A stretch of DNA of 41,305 nt from Oceanospirillaceae bacterium (GCA_018647765.1 JABGSN010000054.1:1-41305), one strand, 5' to 3'; shown: positions 19,845 to 28,814, counted from the stretch's first letter. Notes: a model not told the origin generated them from the letters alone. Translations and numbers: made by a program.

Positions 19845-20837
19845 TTATCCGCCAGTGGCGTTCATAAATCGGAGAATCTGCGGCTTTTCATGCAAATCAA
19901 AATGGTGTTTTTCTGGTTTCAGAGACATGGCATTAACAATGGCCTCTTTAATAGGCTCTACTTGTCCTGGATGAGCCCTAAGTAGGGGCATTAGGTTTAC
20001 GCTGTGCTCATTGCCTAGGCACAACAATAAACGCCCCTCTACCGTCACCCGCACGCGATTGCAGTCGCCACAAAAATTATGACTGTGGGGCGAGATAAAC
20101 CCAATTCGCGAACTATGCCCCGGCATGGTGTAATAACGTGATGGCCCAGCGGTCTGCTGTGGCACATGCGTTAACGCATAGCGCTGTTCGATAATTTCAC
20201 GCACATCGTCGCTGGAGCAAAAGGTAAGCGCTCGGTCGTGGCTTTCGATGGTCCCTAAGGGCATCTCTTCAATAAAAGCAATATCAATGCCTTTATCACG
20301 CACAAACTCAACTAGGTCTAACACTTCGTCATCGTTGCTGCCGCGCATCACCACGGCATTAATTTTTATACGCTCAAAGCCTTCTTTAATAGCAGCATCA
20401 AGCCCCTCTAGCACCTGGGGTAATTTGCCAATCCGTGTCATGGCCTTAAATTTAGCTTCGTCTAACGAATCTAAACTCACATTCAGGCGTTTAACACCCG
20501 CGGCTTTGAGCGCCTTAGCATGGCGCACAAGTTGCGACCCATTGGTGGTAATGAGCAACTCCTGCAAACCGTCGAGCTGGCCAATTTTGTGTAGGTTGTC
20601 AACTAAACCACGGCGCACCAACGGCTCGCCACCGGTTAGGCGTATACGGCTGACCCCAAGCTCAACAAACGCAAGCGCCACCAGTTGAATTTCTTCGATG
20701 CTCATAATGCTATCACGCGGCAAAAAAGTCATTTCTTCTGCCATACAATACACACAGCGAAAATCGCATCGGTCGGTAACCGAAATCCTCACATAATCTA
20801 CTCGACGCCCAAAGTCATCGATCAGCTGTTTTTGCAT
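19845..20837 (-). CDS. moaA: GTP 3',8-cyclase MoaA
   Basis: Radical SAM enzyme starting molybdopterin synthesis from GTP. The SAM cluster motif is Cys24-x3-Cys28-x2-Cys31 in [17 protein letters not shown] second cluster is formed by cysteines in [19 protein letters not shown] near residue 260, and the C-terminus ends in Gly-Gly (NATGG), which is needed for activity in the family. The length is 330 residues. It leads the moaA-acyltransferase-moaC-moaD run. The 66-base gap upstream is too small for a molybdenum cofactor riboswitch, and none is seen. Confidence 0.97.
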   Translation of the reverse strand: MQKQLIDDFGRRVDYVRISVTDRCDFRCVYCMAEEMTFLPRDSIMSIEEIQLVALAFVELGVSRIRLTGGEPLVRRGLVDNLHKIGQLDGLQELLITTNGSQLVRHAKALKAAGVKRLNVSLDSLDEAKFKAMTRIGKLPQVLEGLDAAIKEGFERIKINAVVMRGSNDDEVLDLVEFVRDKGIDIAFIEEMPLGTIESHDRALTFCSSDDVREIIEQRYALTHVPQQTAGPSRYYTMPGHSSRIGFISPHSHNFCGDCNRVRVTVEGRLLLCLGNEHSVNLMPLLRAHPGQVEPIKEAIVNAMSLKPEKHHFDLHEKPQILRFMNATGG

Positions 20838-20903
20838 AAATTAACTCATGACCTGTCTAAAAGGCCGACTTCAAATTTATTAAGCGCATATTATACGCTG
20901 CCT

Positions 20904-21791
20904 TCACTCAGACTGCTTAAACACTTGTGCAATCACCTTAACTAATCCGGAGCGCCAAGGTCGCTGCCTAATGCCAAAGGTGGCCAGTAATTTACTGCAA
21001 TCGAGCACGCTATAGGCGGGCCGAGGGGCTGTTGTGGGCCACTCTTCACTACTCACTGACTCAATCACGTCGGCTTGGGTTGCGCCGTGGGTTTTGGCGG
21101 CAGCTAAAATGGCTTCAGCAAAGCCTTTCCAGGTGGCGATTTCGGCGCCGCTATAATGGTAGGTACCCCAAACGTCAATACCGCAACTAAGCTGCTTGAT
21201 GATGGCAATAAGTACGCGTGCCACATCATTGGCGTAAGTCGGGCAGCCGTACTGGTCAGCCACGGCTTTAACGTGCTTTTGATGCTGTAGTTGTCGCAAG
21301 GTACGCAATACAAAATTATTACCTTGAGCACTAAAAATCCAGCCCACCCGCAATATAATATGGGCAGCACACTGATCCCTAATCACATTTTCGGCCGCTA
21401 ACTTAGCGCTACCGAAGTGGTTTACAGGGTTGGTTTCAGCCTCTTCTTTGTAGGGCTGCTGCTGTTCACCTGAAAACACATAATCAGTTGATAAGTGCAG
21501 CAATGGCAACGACAAGGCATGACAAGCCTGTGCCAACACCTGTGCCACATCATGGTTGTCGCGGTAGCAGTCTTGCGGGTTTGTTTGCGCTTTGTCTACC
21601 ACCGAATAACTGGCGGTATTGATTACGTAACTAGGTTGGTGCTTACTGATTGCCGTTTCAATAACACTAGCGTCTAAACTGTTAAGAATGTCATCGTCAA
21701 ACCAAACCACCGACATACCTTGGGTGAGTGCACGCGCGCACAGCGCCGAGCCCACTTGGCTAGACGCACCGGTTACTAGAAGTTTAATCAA
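20904..21791 (-). CDS. RmlD-like sugar-nucleotide reductase (NAD(P)-dependent SDR) with Tyr-to-Phe change
   Basis: A 295-residue extended short-chain dehydrogenase of the dTDP-4-dehydrorhamnose reductase family. The Rossmann motif TGASSQVGSAL is near residue 8, LLHLSTDYVFSGEQQQPY near 98, and the D-Q-x-G-x-P-T signature appears as DQYGCPTYANDVAR. The catalytic YxxxK is FGSAK here (Phe126, Lys130; codon TTC), so the proton-donating Tyr is absent. No rhamnose genes are next to it; the neighbour upstream is the adenine-deaminase-type gene, with a four-base overlap. It could be a non-catalytic NAD-binding protein or act on another substrate. The family assignment is firm, the activity is not. Confidence 0.8.
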   Translation of the reverse strand: MIKLLVTGASSQVGSALCARALTQGMSVVWFDDDILNSLDASVIETAISKHQPSYVINTASYSVVDKAQTNPQDCYRDNHDVAQVLAQACHALSLPLLHLSTDYVFSGEQQQPYKEEAETNPVNHFGSAKLAAENVIRDQCAAHIILRVGWIFSAQGNNFVLRTLRQLQHQKHVKAVADQYGCPTYANDVARVLIAIIKQLSCGIDVWGTYHYSGAEIATWKGFAEAILAAAKTHGATQADVIESVSSEEWPTTAPRPAYSVLDCSKLLATFGIRQRPWRSGLVKVIAQVFKQSE

Positions 21792-22828
21792 CCCCCTGCC
21801 TCCGTCTGCTCTACGTAGGCTAACACCAGCGAGTGTAATTGCTGTTTACGATCCTGCGAACAAAAGCTTGCTGCTATGGCATTGTGGGTAAACTTTGCCA
21901 ATTCCTGCCGAGTGACCGGTATGGCTGTAGCAACCGCGTTGAAGTTGTCGTTCATATAACCACCAAAATAGGCTGGGTCATCGGCATTAATGCCTACACT
22001 TACGCCTTGGCGCAACAGCTCGACAATATTGTGCTGATGCATGTGTTCAAATACTTTTAACTTGGTATTGGATAAGGGGCACACGGTTAAATGCACTTGA
22101 TCGCTGATCAAACGAGCCACTAGTGTAGGGTCTTCGACACAGCGCACGCCGTGGTCGATGCGGTCCACTTTGAGCATATCGAGCGAATCAACAATATTGC
22201 TCGCGGGGCCTTCTTCACCCGCATGAGCCACAGCTAAATAACCTTGTTGACGAGCTTCTGCAAATACTCTAATAAATTTTTCAGGTGGGTGTCCCACTTC
22301 TGAAGAGTCTAGACCCACCGCCACAATTTTATGTTTCCACAGCTCGGCTTGACTTAGTGTTGCAAACGCACTGGCTTCGTCCAAATGGCGTAAAAAACAC
22401 ATAATGAGCTGGCTAGTAATACCCAATTCCTGCTCGGCTTGATCTAGGGCTTGGGTAATGCCGGCCATCACAACATCAAACTCAACACCCCGCTCGGTGT
22501 GGGTTTGTGGGTCAAAGAAGATTTCTGCGTGAAACACATTGTCGGTTTTACAGCGCAACAAGTAGGCCCAAGTCAGGTCGTAGAAGTCGGCTTGTGTAAG
22601 TAAGACTTGTGCACCTTGATAATAAATATCTAAGAACGACTGCAGGTTAGAAAAATCATAGGCTGCTTTTACTGCGGCCGGCGTATCGAAAGGAATAGGA
22701 ATGCCATTTCGGTTGGCCAAGGCAAACATGAGCTCAGGCTCAAGGCTGCCTTCGATATGTAGGTGCAGTTCTACTTTAGGTAAATTGGCAATGAATTGAT
22801 GCAAGGGAGGCGTCCGCACAATGGTCAT
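21788..22828 (-). CDS. Adenine deaminase-type metallohydrolase (adenosine deaminase family)
   Basis: A 346-residue member of the adenosine deaminase superfamily. The metal ligands are in ELHLHIEGSLEPE and AHAGEEGP, with the catalytic HGVRC segment (RIDHGVRC) and INADDPAYFGGY. The DPAYFGGY ending, VGLDSSEVGHPP and FFDPQTHTERG are shared with the Pseudomonas aeruginosa protein PA0148, which is known to deaminate adenine, whereas adenosine deaminases usually have TDDP in that position. I therefore favour adenine to hypoxanthine conversion (purine salvage). The stop overlaps the next gene's start by four bases. It is divergent from dgkA. Confidence 0.85.
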   Translation of the reverse strand: MTIVRTPPLHQFIANLPKVELHLHIEGSLEPELMFALANRNGIPIPFDTPAAVKAAYDFSNLQSFLDIYYQGAQVLLTQADFYDLTWAYLLRCKTDNVFHAEIFFDPQTHTERGVEFDVVMAGITQALDQAEQELGITSQLIMCFLRHLDEASAFATLSQAELWKHKIVAVGLDSSEVGHPPEKFIRVFAEARQQGYLAVAHAGEEGPASNIVDSLDMLKVDRIDHGVRCVEDPTLVARLISDQVHLTVCPLSNTKLKVFEHMHQHNIVELLRQGVSVGINADDPAYFGGYMNDNFNAVATAIPVTRQELAKFTHNAIAASFCSQDRKQQLHSLVLAYVEQTEAGG

Positions 22829-22961
22829 GGGTAAAAGCGTATTCTAACATTATTTACCACCCTCAAGGAGACACATGTGGGACCAAACGCTTTTCACTAG
22901 ATAGGAGTTTAGTTAAACTAAGCAACGTCAACATCATAGTCTTAAATATAAGAATAAAACC

Positions 22962-23360
22962 ATGAACAAACCACAATTTCACCCCACTAGCTACCCAAAA
23001 AATGGTGGCTGGACGCGCATGTATACCGCCGCTATTTTTTCCCTTAAAGGCATGGTGTATTGTTTTAAACACGAAGCCGGCATGCGTGAATATAGCTTTA
23101 TATTCCTAGCCAGTATCCCCTTTGCTATCTATTTAGGTGAGTCGCCTATAGAACGCATTTTGATGCTTGGTGCGGGCATACTAGTGATTTTAATGGAGTA
23201 CTTGAATTCCGCCATAGAAGCCACTTTAGACCGAATCAGCACCGAACATCACGACTTAACCGGCGCCGCTAAAGACATGGGCTCAGCGGCAGTGTTTGTT
23301 GCCGCGTTATTGTTTGTTTACGTATGGGGCGAGTTTGTGTATCGAGCCTTGGCGGGCTAA
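22962..23360 (+). CDS. dgkA: Diacylglycerol kinase DgkA
   Basis: Small inner-membrane kinase that recycles diacylglycerol to phosphatidic acid. The 132-residue protein has three membrane segments. The active-site region MEYLNSAIEATLDR followed by HHDLTGAAKDMGSAAV matches the prokaryotic DAGK signature, including the catalytic Glu and the Asn/Glu pair. The N-terminus is slightly longer than in E. coli. Its stop codon TAA and the stop TAG of the convergent acyl-CoA dehydrogenase share bases (CTAA), so the two genes overlap by four bases tail to tail. Confidence 0.95.
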   Translation: MNKPQFHPTSYPKNGGWTRMYTAAIFSLKGMVYCFKHEAGMREYSFIFLASIPFAIYLGESPIERILMLGAGILVILMEYLNSAIEATLDRISTEHHDLTGAAKDMGSAAVFVAALLFVYVWGEFVYRALAG

Positions 23361-25156
23361 AACATAAAGTGCTCTTGATCCAAGCCTTGTAGCGTATCGG
23401 CACCGGCTAACATGGTGGTCGCATAGCTTTGGGTACGCGGTAATAAACGGCTATAGAAAAAGCGTGCGGTAAACAGCTTAGCTTCGTAGAAGTCTGCTTC
23501 AGAGGTCTCGCCTGCCAACGCGTCTTGTGCCACCTTAGCGGCTCGGGCAAACAAATACGCTTGAGTTACGTAGCCGGAATACATGAGGTAATCCACTGAC
23601 GCCGCACCGACTTCGTTACGGTCTTTCATGGCTGCCATGCCTATTTTTAAGGTCAGGTCACCCCACTCTTTATTAGCCGCCATGAGCGGCTTAATAAACT
23701 CAGCCATGGCGTCATTGCTTGCTTCGGCTTTACAGAACTTATGTATTTCTTTGGTAAAGGCCTTAAGGCTTTCACCTTGTGTCATCAGTACTTTTCGACC
23801 CAATAGGTCTAATGCTTGAATGCCCGTGGTGCCTTCGTAAATAGTTGAGATACGCGCATCACGCACAATCTGTTCCATACCCTGCTCGCGGATATAGCCA
23901 TGGCCACCAAAACATTGCATGCCTAAGTTTGCCGATTCAAGACCAGTTTCAGTCATAAATGCTTTGGCAATTGGTGTGAGCAAAGACAAACGTACTTCTG
24001 CTTCTTTGGCTTTATCACTATCAGCGCTGCCTTTTACAGTGTCGTTTAGTTGCGACAAATAGTACGCCAGCATGCGACCACCTTCAGCAAAGGCTTTGGC
24101 TGTAAGCAACATACGCCGAACGTCTGGGTGTACGATAATGGGATCGGCAGCTTTGTTTGGGGCAACTGGGCCAGTTAAAGACCGCATTTGCAAGCGCTCT
24201 TTGGTGTATTCTAGTGCGCCTTGGAATGCGCCTTCAGCAGAACACAACCCTTGTACCGCAGTGCCAATACGGGCCGTGTTCATAAAGGTAAACATGCAGT
24301 TTAGACCTTTATTAGCAGGACCAATCAGGTAACCTTTGGCTTGATCGAAGTTCATCACACAGGTGGCGTTACCATGGATGCCCATTTTATGTTCTATGGA
24401 ACCGCAGGAAACCTGATTGCGCTCCGTAGCATTGCCTTCTTCATTCAAGTTAAATTTAGGCACAATAAATAGTGAGATGCCTTTAGTGCCATGTGGGGCA
24501 TCCGGTAGGCGGGCTAGCACGATGTGAACAATGTTATCCACCATGTCGTGTTCGCCGGCCGAGATAAAGATTTTAGTGCCGCTGATGGCATAGCTACCGT
24601 CGGCCTGCGGTTCCGCTTTGGTGCGCAGCATGCCTAGGTCGGTACCACAATGTGACTCGGTTAAACACATCGTGCCGGTCCACCGGCCTTCCACAAGTGG
24701 CATTAAGTAGTGTTGCTTTTGCTCGTCTGTGCCGTGGGCGGCAATGGTATTCATCGCCCCGTGGCTTAAGCCTGGGTACATGCTCCAGGACCAGTTGGCG
24801 GTGCCATTAATTTCACTGATCATGGTGCCCAATGACTCAGGCAGGCCTTGGCCACCTAGTTCTGGGTCAAGCGACAATGAAGGCCAGCCGCCATCGACAT
24901 ATTGCGAGTACGCTTGTTTAAAGCCGTCGGGCGTGGTGACTACGCCATCATTCCAGCTACAGCCTTGCTCATCGCCAGACGCATTGATTGGTGCCAGCAC
25001 GTTTTCAGAAAACTTTGCAGCTTCTTCGAGTATGGCGTCAATCATGTCGGCGTCCATGTCTTCGCCACCGGGCAGGGTTTTATAGTGCTCCGCCATAGCT
25101 AAAACTTCGTGCATAACAAACTGAATGTCTCGGCGAGGGGCGCGATATGTAGGCAT
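23357..25156 (-). CDS. Acyl-CoA dehydrogenase, about 600-residue FadE/DmdC-like class
   Basis: Flavoprotein oxidising acyl-CoA thioesters in beta-oxidation. Seen in order are an N-terminal extension (MPTYRAPRRDIQFVMHEVL), the FAD-contacting CLTESHCGTDLG and SGTKIFISAGEHD, the long insert typical of this class, RDARISTIYEGTTGIQALDL with the catalytic Glu near residue 440, and a C-terminal acyl-CoA dehydrogenase-associated helical domain. The 599-residue length matches the Pseudomonas PA0506/PA0508 and DmdC-type group; substrate chain length cannot be told. GGAG precedes the ATG. A strong promoter with a PsrA-type palindrome in its spacer lies directly upstream, supporting a role in fatty acid degradation. 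Confidence 0.93.
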   Translation of the reverse strand: MPTYRAPRRDIQFVMHEVLAMAEHYKTLPGGEDMDADMIDAILEEAAKFSENVLAPINASGDEQGCSWNDGVVTTPDGFKQAYSQYVDGGWPSLSLDPELGGQGLPESLGTMISEINGTANWSWSMYPGLSHGAMNTIAAHGTDEQKQHYLMPLVEGRWTGTMCLTESHCGTDLGMLRTKAEPQADGSYAISGTKIFISAGEHDMVDNIVHIVLARLPDAPHGTKGISLFIVPKFNLNEEGNATERNQVSCGSIEHKMGIHGNATCVMNFDQAKGYLIGPANKGLNCMFTFMNTARIGTAVQGLCSAEGAFQGALEYTKERLQMRSLTGPVAPNKAADPIIVHPDVRRMLLTAKAFAEGGRMLAYYLSQLNDTVKGSADSDKAKEAEVRLSLLTPIAKAFMTETGLESANLGMQCFGGHGYIREQGMEQIVRDARISTIYEGTTGIQALDLLGRKVLMTQGESLKAFTKEIHKFCKAEASNDAMAEFIKPLMAANKEWGDLTLKIGMAAMKDRNEVGAASVDYLMYSGYVTQAYLFARAAKVAQDALAGETSEADFYEAKLFTARFFYSRLLPRTQSYATTMLAGADTLQGLDQEHFMF

Positions 25157-25179
25157 GGTAACTCCAGAAGTACAAGGTT

Positions 25180-25209
25180 ATTTCAAACAACCGTTTGAAT
25201 CTATGTCAA
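25180..25209 (-). promoter_or_regulatory. Sigma70 promoter of the acyl-CoA dehydrogenase gene
   Basis: On the minus strand a perfect TTGACA (25209-25204) is followed after 18 bases by TGAAAT (25185-25180), four of six matches. The start point would fall about 15-20 bases before the ATG, ahead of the GGAG ribosome site. The PsrA-like palindrome fills the spacer. Confidence 0.6.
25182..25199. promoter_or_regulatory. PsrA-type operator (fatty-acid-responsive TetR repressor)
   Basis: Perfect inverted repeat TTCAAAC-AACC-GTTTGAA with 7-bp arms. It contains CAAAC-N4-GTTTG, the published PsrA consensus of Pseudomonas (G/CAAAC-N2-4-GTTTG/C). It lies between the -35 and -10 elements, the ideal place for repression relieved by long-chain acyl ligands. 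psrA itself is not in the window. Confidence 0.75.
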
Positions 25210-25280
25210 CAATGTACCCAGCAATCACACCAAGGTCAAACTCGAGACTTTAGAGTCATGCCAGCGACGAGCGTGTCGAG

Positions 25281-25979
25281 TTAGCTGATAAGTACTTCTA
25301 GGCAAAGGTATGTTTGCGCTGCCTCTACCCGCTCTGCATTGTTGTTGAAGGCCGATAAATGCGGCACGACACCCAATAGGGGCGCCTGAATACGCTGCTC
25401 TAGGGTGGCCAAGTTTTGCTCGAACACGGCCATGTTAGGATCAATACGATTAGCCACCCAGCCTGCCAGTTGCATGCCATCCCTGACAATGGCCTCTATC
25501 GTTAGCAAGGTGTGATTAATGCAGCCTAAGCGCATACCCACAACCAAGATCACCGGTACGCTAAGCGCCTTGGCTAAGTCCGCCAAGGTCTCGGTTTGGT
25601 TTAGCGGTACGCGCCAACCACCCGCACCTTCGATGAGGGTTAAATCGGCTCCCTGCATGGTCACACCACGGCAAAAACCGGCCAAACGATCAACCTGTAA
25701 ACGTTGACCTAACGCTTGTGCGGCTAGGTGCGGAGCAATGGGTGCCTCAAAGGCCACAGGATTAACTTGTTCATAATAAAGCGGCAAGCTGCACTGAGCC
25801 ATGAGCTGTAGCGCGTCGTCATTACGCAAGCCATCATCGGTTGGCTCGCAACCGGCAGCCACAGGTTTTACCGCCGCCGTAGTTAATCCTTGTTGTCGTG
25901 CTTTCGCCAACAATCCACAAGCGACTAAGGTTTTACCTGCATCGGTATCGGTGCCGGCAATAAAGTACGTCTTTTTCAT
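25281..25979 (-). CDS. bioD: ATP-dependent dethiobiotin synthetase BioD
   Basis: Closes the ureido ring of dethiobiotin from diaminopelargonic acid, CO2 and ATP. The P-loop GTDTDAGKT spans residues 9-17, followed by the substrate region AVKPVAAGCE and the IEGAGGWRVPLN motif. VANRID near residue 184 is the nucleotide-specificity segment. The length of 232 residues is normal. Its start overlaps the bioC stop by four bases. It is the last gene of the bioBFHCD operon. Confidence 0.96.
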   Translation of the reverse strand: MKKTYFIAGTDTDAGKTLVACGLLAKARQQGLTTAAVKPVAAGCEPTDDGLRNDDALQLMAQCSLPLYYEQVNPVAFEAPIAPHLAAQALGQRLQVDRLAGFCRGVTMQGADLTLIEGAGGWRVPLNQTETLADLAKALSVPVILVVGMRLGCINHTLLTIEAIVRDGMQLAGWVANRIDPNMAVFEQNLATLEQRIQAPLLGVVPHLSAFNNNAERVEAAQTYLCLEVLIS

Positions 25980-26827
25980 GAGTTCTCCCTACCCTTATTG
26001 ATTCGACCACAGGCTGGTCGTGCAGTAATAAAATACACCTCATAGGTAATCGGTAACTGGCCGTTTTCATCACGCAGGCTTTCGTAGGCTTGCATCATGC
26101 GTCGCAAACGACCCACGCCGGTTAAGCCAGGGGCAGCCTGAGCATTGTGATTGCTAGCGCCCAGCTCTTTTAGATCTCGGGTTAACTGTTGCACCGTGTC
26201 ATAAGACAGAACCACTTCTTTAACGTGCAACTCAACGTCATCAAAGTGTTGATTTAACGCCGCCAGCAACGACTGCTTGGCAACAAATTCGTTAACATGC
26301 TGATAATCGTCGGCCTGTGCCCAAGCCCATTTTAGCTGATGCAAGGTGTTGGGACCCAAGGTGGCTGCATGAAACACCCCTGTTGGGGTTAGACTCTGGG
26401 CCACTCCGGAAAACAGAGCCCCTAAGTCGCCACACCATTGAATGGCCAAGGACGAAACGACGGTATCGAAAGAGCCAAGGCGCGTGCCTAAGGCACTTGG
26501 CAAATTCTGGGCGTCACCTAACAGCCAAGAGAGCTTACCATGGGTATGTTGACGGCTGGCAAAATCGAGCATGCCTTGGGCAATATCGATGCCGGTCACC
26601 GAAACCACGTCAGCCCTGTCAGCAAGGTGAGCGCTCACATACCCCGTACCACTACCAATATCTAACACCTTTCCAGCATGAAGCATCTGCCCCCGTGCCA
26701 ACAAGTCATCAGCAACCAAACGTTGCAGGCCCGCCACTTGGTCATAGGTTTGCGCTGCCTGGCTAAATGCCCGGGCAATTTGCTGCACACTAGGCAGGGC
26801 GCTAAGATCAACATTAATAGAGGTCAT
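25976..26827 (-). CDS. bioC: Malonyl-ACP O-methyltransferase BioC
   Basis: SAM-dependent methyltransferase that masks malonyl-ACP as its methyl ester to start pimelate synthesis on the fatty acid pathway. The N-terminus IARAFSQAAQTYDQVAGLQR is the BioC signature; VLDIGSGTGYVSAHLA is SAM motif I near residue 56, and SLAIQWCGD the conserved post-motif region. It has 283 residues and is linked by four-base overlaps to bioH upstream and bioD downstream. Confidence 0.95.
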   Translation of the reverse strand: MTSINVDLSALPSVQQIARAFSQAAQTYDQVAGLQRLVADDLLARGQMLHAGKVLDIGSGTGYVSAHLADRADVVSVTGIDIAQGMLDFASRQHTHGKLSWLLGDAQNLPSALGTRLGSFDTVVSSLAIQWCGDLGALFSGVAQSLTPTGVFHAATLGPNTLHQLKWAWAQADDYQHVNEFVAKQSLLAALNQHFDDVELHVKEVVLSYDTVQQLTRDLKELGASNHNAQAAPGLTGVGRLRRMMQAYESLRDENGQLPITYEVYFITARPACGRINKGRENS

Positions 26828-27618
26828 TGGGTCACCATAGCGGGCGCTGTTTGAGAACTTAAAAAAGCAATTACACGAGATGCTAAGGTGTCACTTTGCA
26901 ACACATAAGCATGGCCACCAGCCACCAGATTCACCTCCCATGTCGGCGCTAATACCAATTGCTCTACCCAGTCTTTAGGCACTAGCTGGTCGTCAGCTGC
27001 CAGTTCTATTAAGCAAGGTATAGCAAGCCCTTGTAAATGAGCGCGCTCGTCTAACGTGTGTAACAATTTCAACCCCAATAACTTACTCGATACAGGCGCC
27101 ATCTGCGCCACTATTTGGGTTGCGAGTGGCTTACTCTGCTCACACCCCGAGGCCTGTAAACTGGCGAAGCGACGCATGGTTTTTCCCGGCTGTGCCTGAT
27201 AATTTTCCACAAACTGTTTTAACAATTCCAAGTCCATCGCATATTGCCAATCATGGTCACGTACGAAGCGTGCATTGGTGGCTAATAAAATAAGGCGATC
27301 AACATGGCTATTGTTATGGGCTAGGCGGATGGCAACCTGGCCACCCAGCGACCAACCCAAAACGTGGTAGCGGCTAGGTAGTTGTGCTTTAGTGGCATCC
27401 AACCAGGCATCTAACTGATCGACACAATCATCGCTGTTACCAACGTCAAACTCGCGCTCTGGGGTGCCACTATGGCCTGGGAGCGCTAACAATATGACAT
27501 TGAAGTGGCGTTCAAGTTGCGCCACTAAAGCACCTGGCCAACACCGGTTGCTGTAACCCCAACCGTGAATCAACACTAAATTAACCTGATTTGAGCATGA
27601 CGCCTCGTCTACCGTCAC
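26824..27618 (-). CDS. bioH: Pimeloyl-ACP methyl ester carboxylesterase BioH
   Basis: Alpha/beta hydrolase removing the methyl group that BioC added, releasing pimeloyl-ACP for BioF. LVLIHGWGYSNRCW is the oxyanion-side motif; the nucleophile is Ser90 in LGWSLGGQVA, the Asp is in LAADDQLVP and the His in GGHAYVLQ. The length of 264 residues matches BioH. It lies within the biotin operon, overlapping bioF and bioC by four bases at each end, which supports BioH over other esterases. Confidence 0.94.
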   Translation of the reverse strand: MTVDEASCSNQVNLVLIHGWGYSNRCWPGALVAQLERHFNVILLALPGHSGTPEREFDVGNSDDCVDQLDAWLDATKAQLPSRYHVLGWSLGGQVAIRLAHNNSHVDRLILLATNARFVRDHDWQYAMDLELLKQFVENYQAQPGKTMRRFASLQASGCEQSKPLATQIVAQMAPVSSKLLGLKLLHTLDERAHLQGLAIPCLIELAADDQLVPKDWVEQLVLAPTWEVNLVAGGHAYVLQSDTLASRVIAFLSSQTAPAMVTQ

Positions 27619-28814
27619 TGCTCTGCCCTACCGACTAATCCTTGCTGTTGTAGGCGACCTAGGGCGACTAGCAATTCATCAACATGGGCTTCGCTGTGGG
27701 CGGCACTTAAGGTGATTCTTAAACGCGCCGTACCTTTAGGTACCGTTGGCGGCCGTATTGCCGTCACCAACAAACCTACCTGGCGCAGCTCATCACTAAT
27801 CTGTATTGCCACTTTAGATGAACCAACGAGCAGCGGTTGGATAGCAGTTTGACTGTACATCAAAGGCAGTCCCATGGATTGAGCTTGTTGTGTGAAGTAA
27901 TTAATAAGTCGGTTTAAATGCTGCTGACGCCATGCTTCTTCAGTGAGCAAGGCCACAGAAGCCAAGCTCGCCGCCGCCACTGAGGGCGGCAATGCCGTGG
28001 TATATATGTAGTTACGAGAAAATTGAATCAAACTTTCAATGAGTTCTTCGCTACCCGCCACAAAAGCACCATAACTACCTAAGGCTTTACCTAGTGTAGC
28101 CATGTATATTGGGCAGTCGTTGCTACTGAGACCTTGCGCTAACGCACTGCCGCCGCCTCCTGCTCCGAGTACACCAAAGCCGTGGGCATCATCAACCATG
28201 AGCCAAGCGTGATGTTCATTGGCCACTTGACTTAAACCTTTAAGCGGCGCAATATCGCCGTCCATACTGAACACGGCATCAGTGGCAACCACATGCCTAC
28301 GGGCTTGGGTAGTTACCAACTTGTCTGCTAAGTTGGTGGTGTCATTATGTCGATAGCGCTGAAACTTGGCCCCACTGAGCAAGCCACCATCCAGTAAAGA
28401 GGCGTGATTGAGGCGATCTTGATAGACCGCATCACGGCGATCTAACAAAGCATTAAGCACACCCATATTGGCCATGTAGCCACTGCCAAATAACAAGGCC
28501 CTAGGCCTTTGCGTGGTTGCAGCCAGCGCCTGTTCCAGCTCGTGATGCAGGTCTGTGTGACCCGTGACGAGGTGAGACGCGCCACTACCTAACCCATACA
28601 GCTTACTGGCACTATGGGCCGCACTGATGAGCTTAGGGTGGTTTGCAAGCCCTAGATAATCATTACTTGTAAAGGCCAACAATTGACTGCCATTGACCTT
28701 AATCAGCGGCACTTGCGGGCCGCTATGCCGGTTACGCTGACGGTACAGGTGGTCAGCACGGCGCGCCTGCAAGTCCGCCGCAAGCTCTTGATCCATAGGT
28801 ATTGCCTTGGCCAT
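27615..28814 (-). CDS. bioF: 8-amino-7-oxononanoate synthase BioF
   Basis: PLP enzyme condensing pimeloyl-ACP with alanine. The motifs are FTSNDYLGLANHPKL near residue 48, GSGASHLVTGHTDLHHELE, VDDAHGFGVLG, and the PLP-binding lysine in MATLGKALGSYG near residue 245. The length is 399 residues. The start ATG shares one base with the bioB stop (TAATG), so translation is coupled. Confidence 0.96.
   Translation of the reverse strand: MAKAIPMDQELAADLQARRADHLYRQRNRHSGPQVPLIKVNGSQLLAFTSNDYLGLANHPKLISAAHSASKLYGLGSGASHLVTGHTDLHHELEQALAATTQRPRALLFGSGYMANMGVLNALLDRRDAVYQDRLNHASLLDGGLLSGAKFQRYRHNDTTNLADKLVTTQARRHVVATDAVFSMDGDIAPLKGLSQVANEHHAWLMVDDAHGFGVLGAGGGGSALAQGLSSNDCPIYMATLGKALGSYGAFVAGSEELIESLIQFSRNYIYTTALPPSVAAASLASVALLTEEAWRQQHLNRLINYFTQQAQSMGLPLMYSQTAIQPLLVGSSKVAIQISDELRQVGLLVTAIRPPTVPKGTARLRITLSAAHSEAHVDELLVALGRLQQQGLVGRAEQ

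Noticed and set aside
20838-20903. Molybdenum cofactor riboswitch ahead of moaA
   Set aside because: The gap is only 66 bases and shows no suitable stem arrangement.
23357-23360. Four-base overlap of the stops of dgkA and the acyl-CoA dehydrogenase as a regulatory feature
   Set aside because: Convergent stop overlaps of this size are common and need no special explanation.
24729-25085. 118-codon plus-strand frame inside the acyl-CoA dehydrogenase gene
   Set aside because: Antisense shadow of a well-supported enzyme.
26317-26766. 149-codon plus-strand frame opposite bioC
   Set aside because: Shadow of bioC; no ribosome site, no family pattern, and bioC is fully supported on the other strand.
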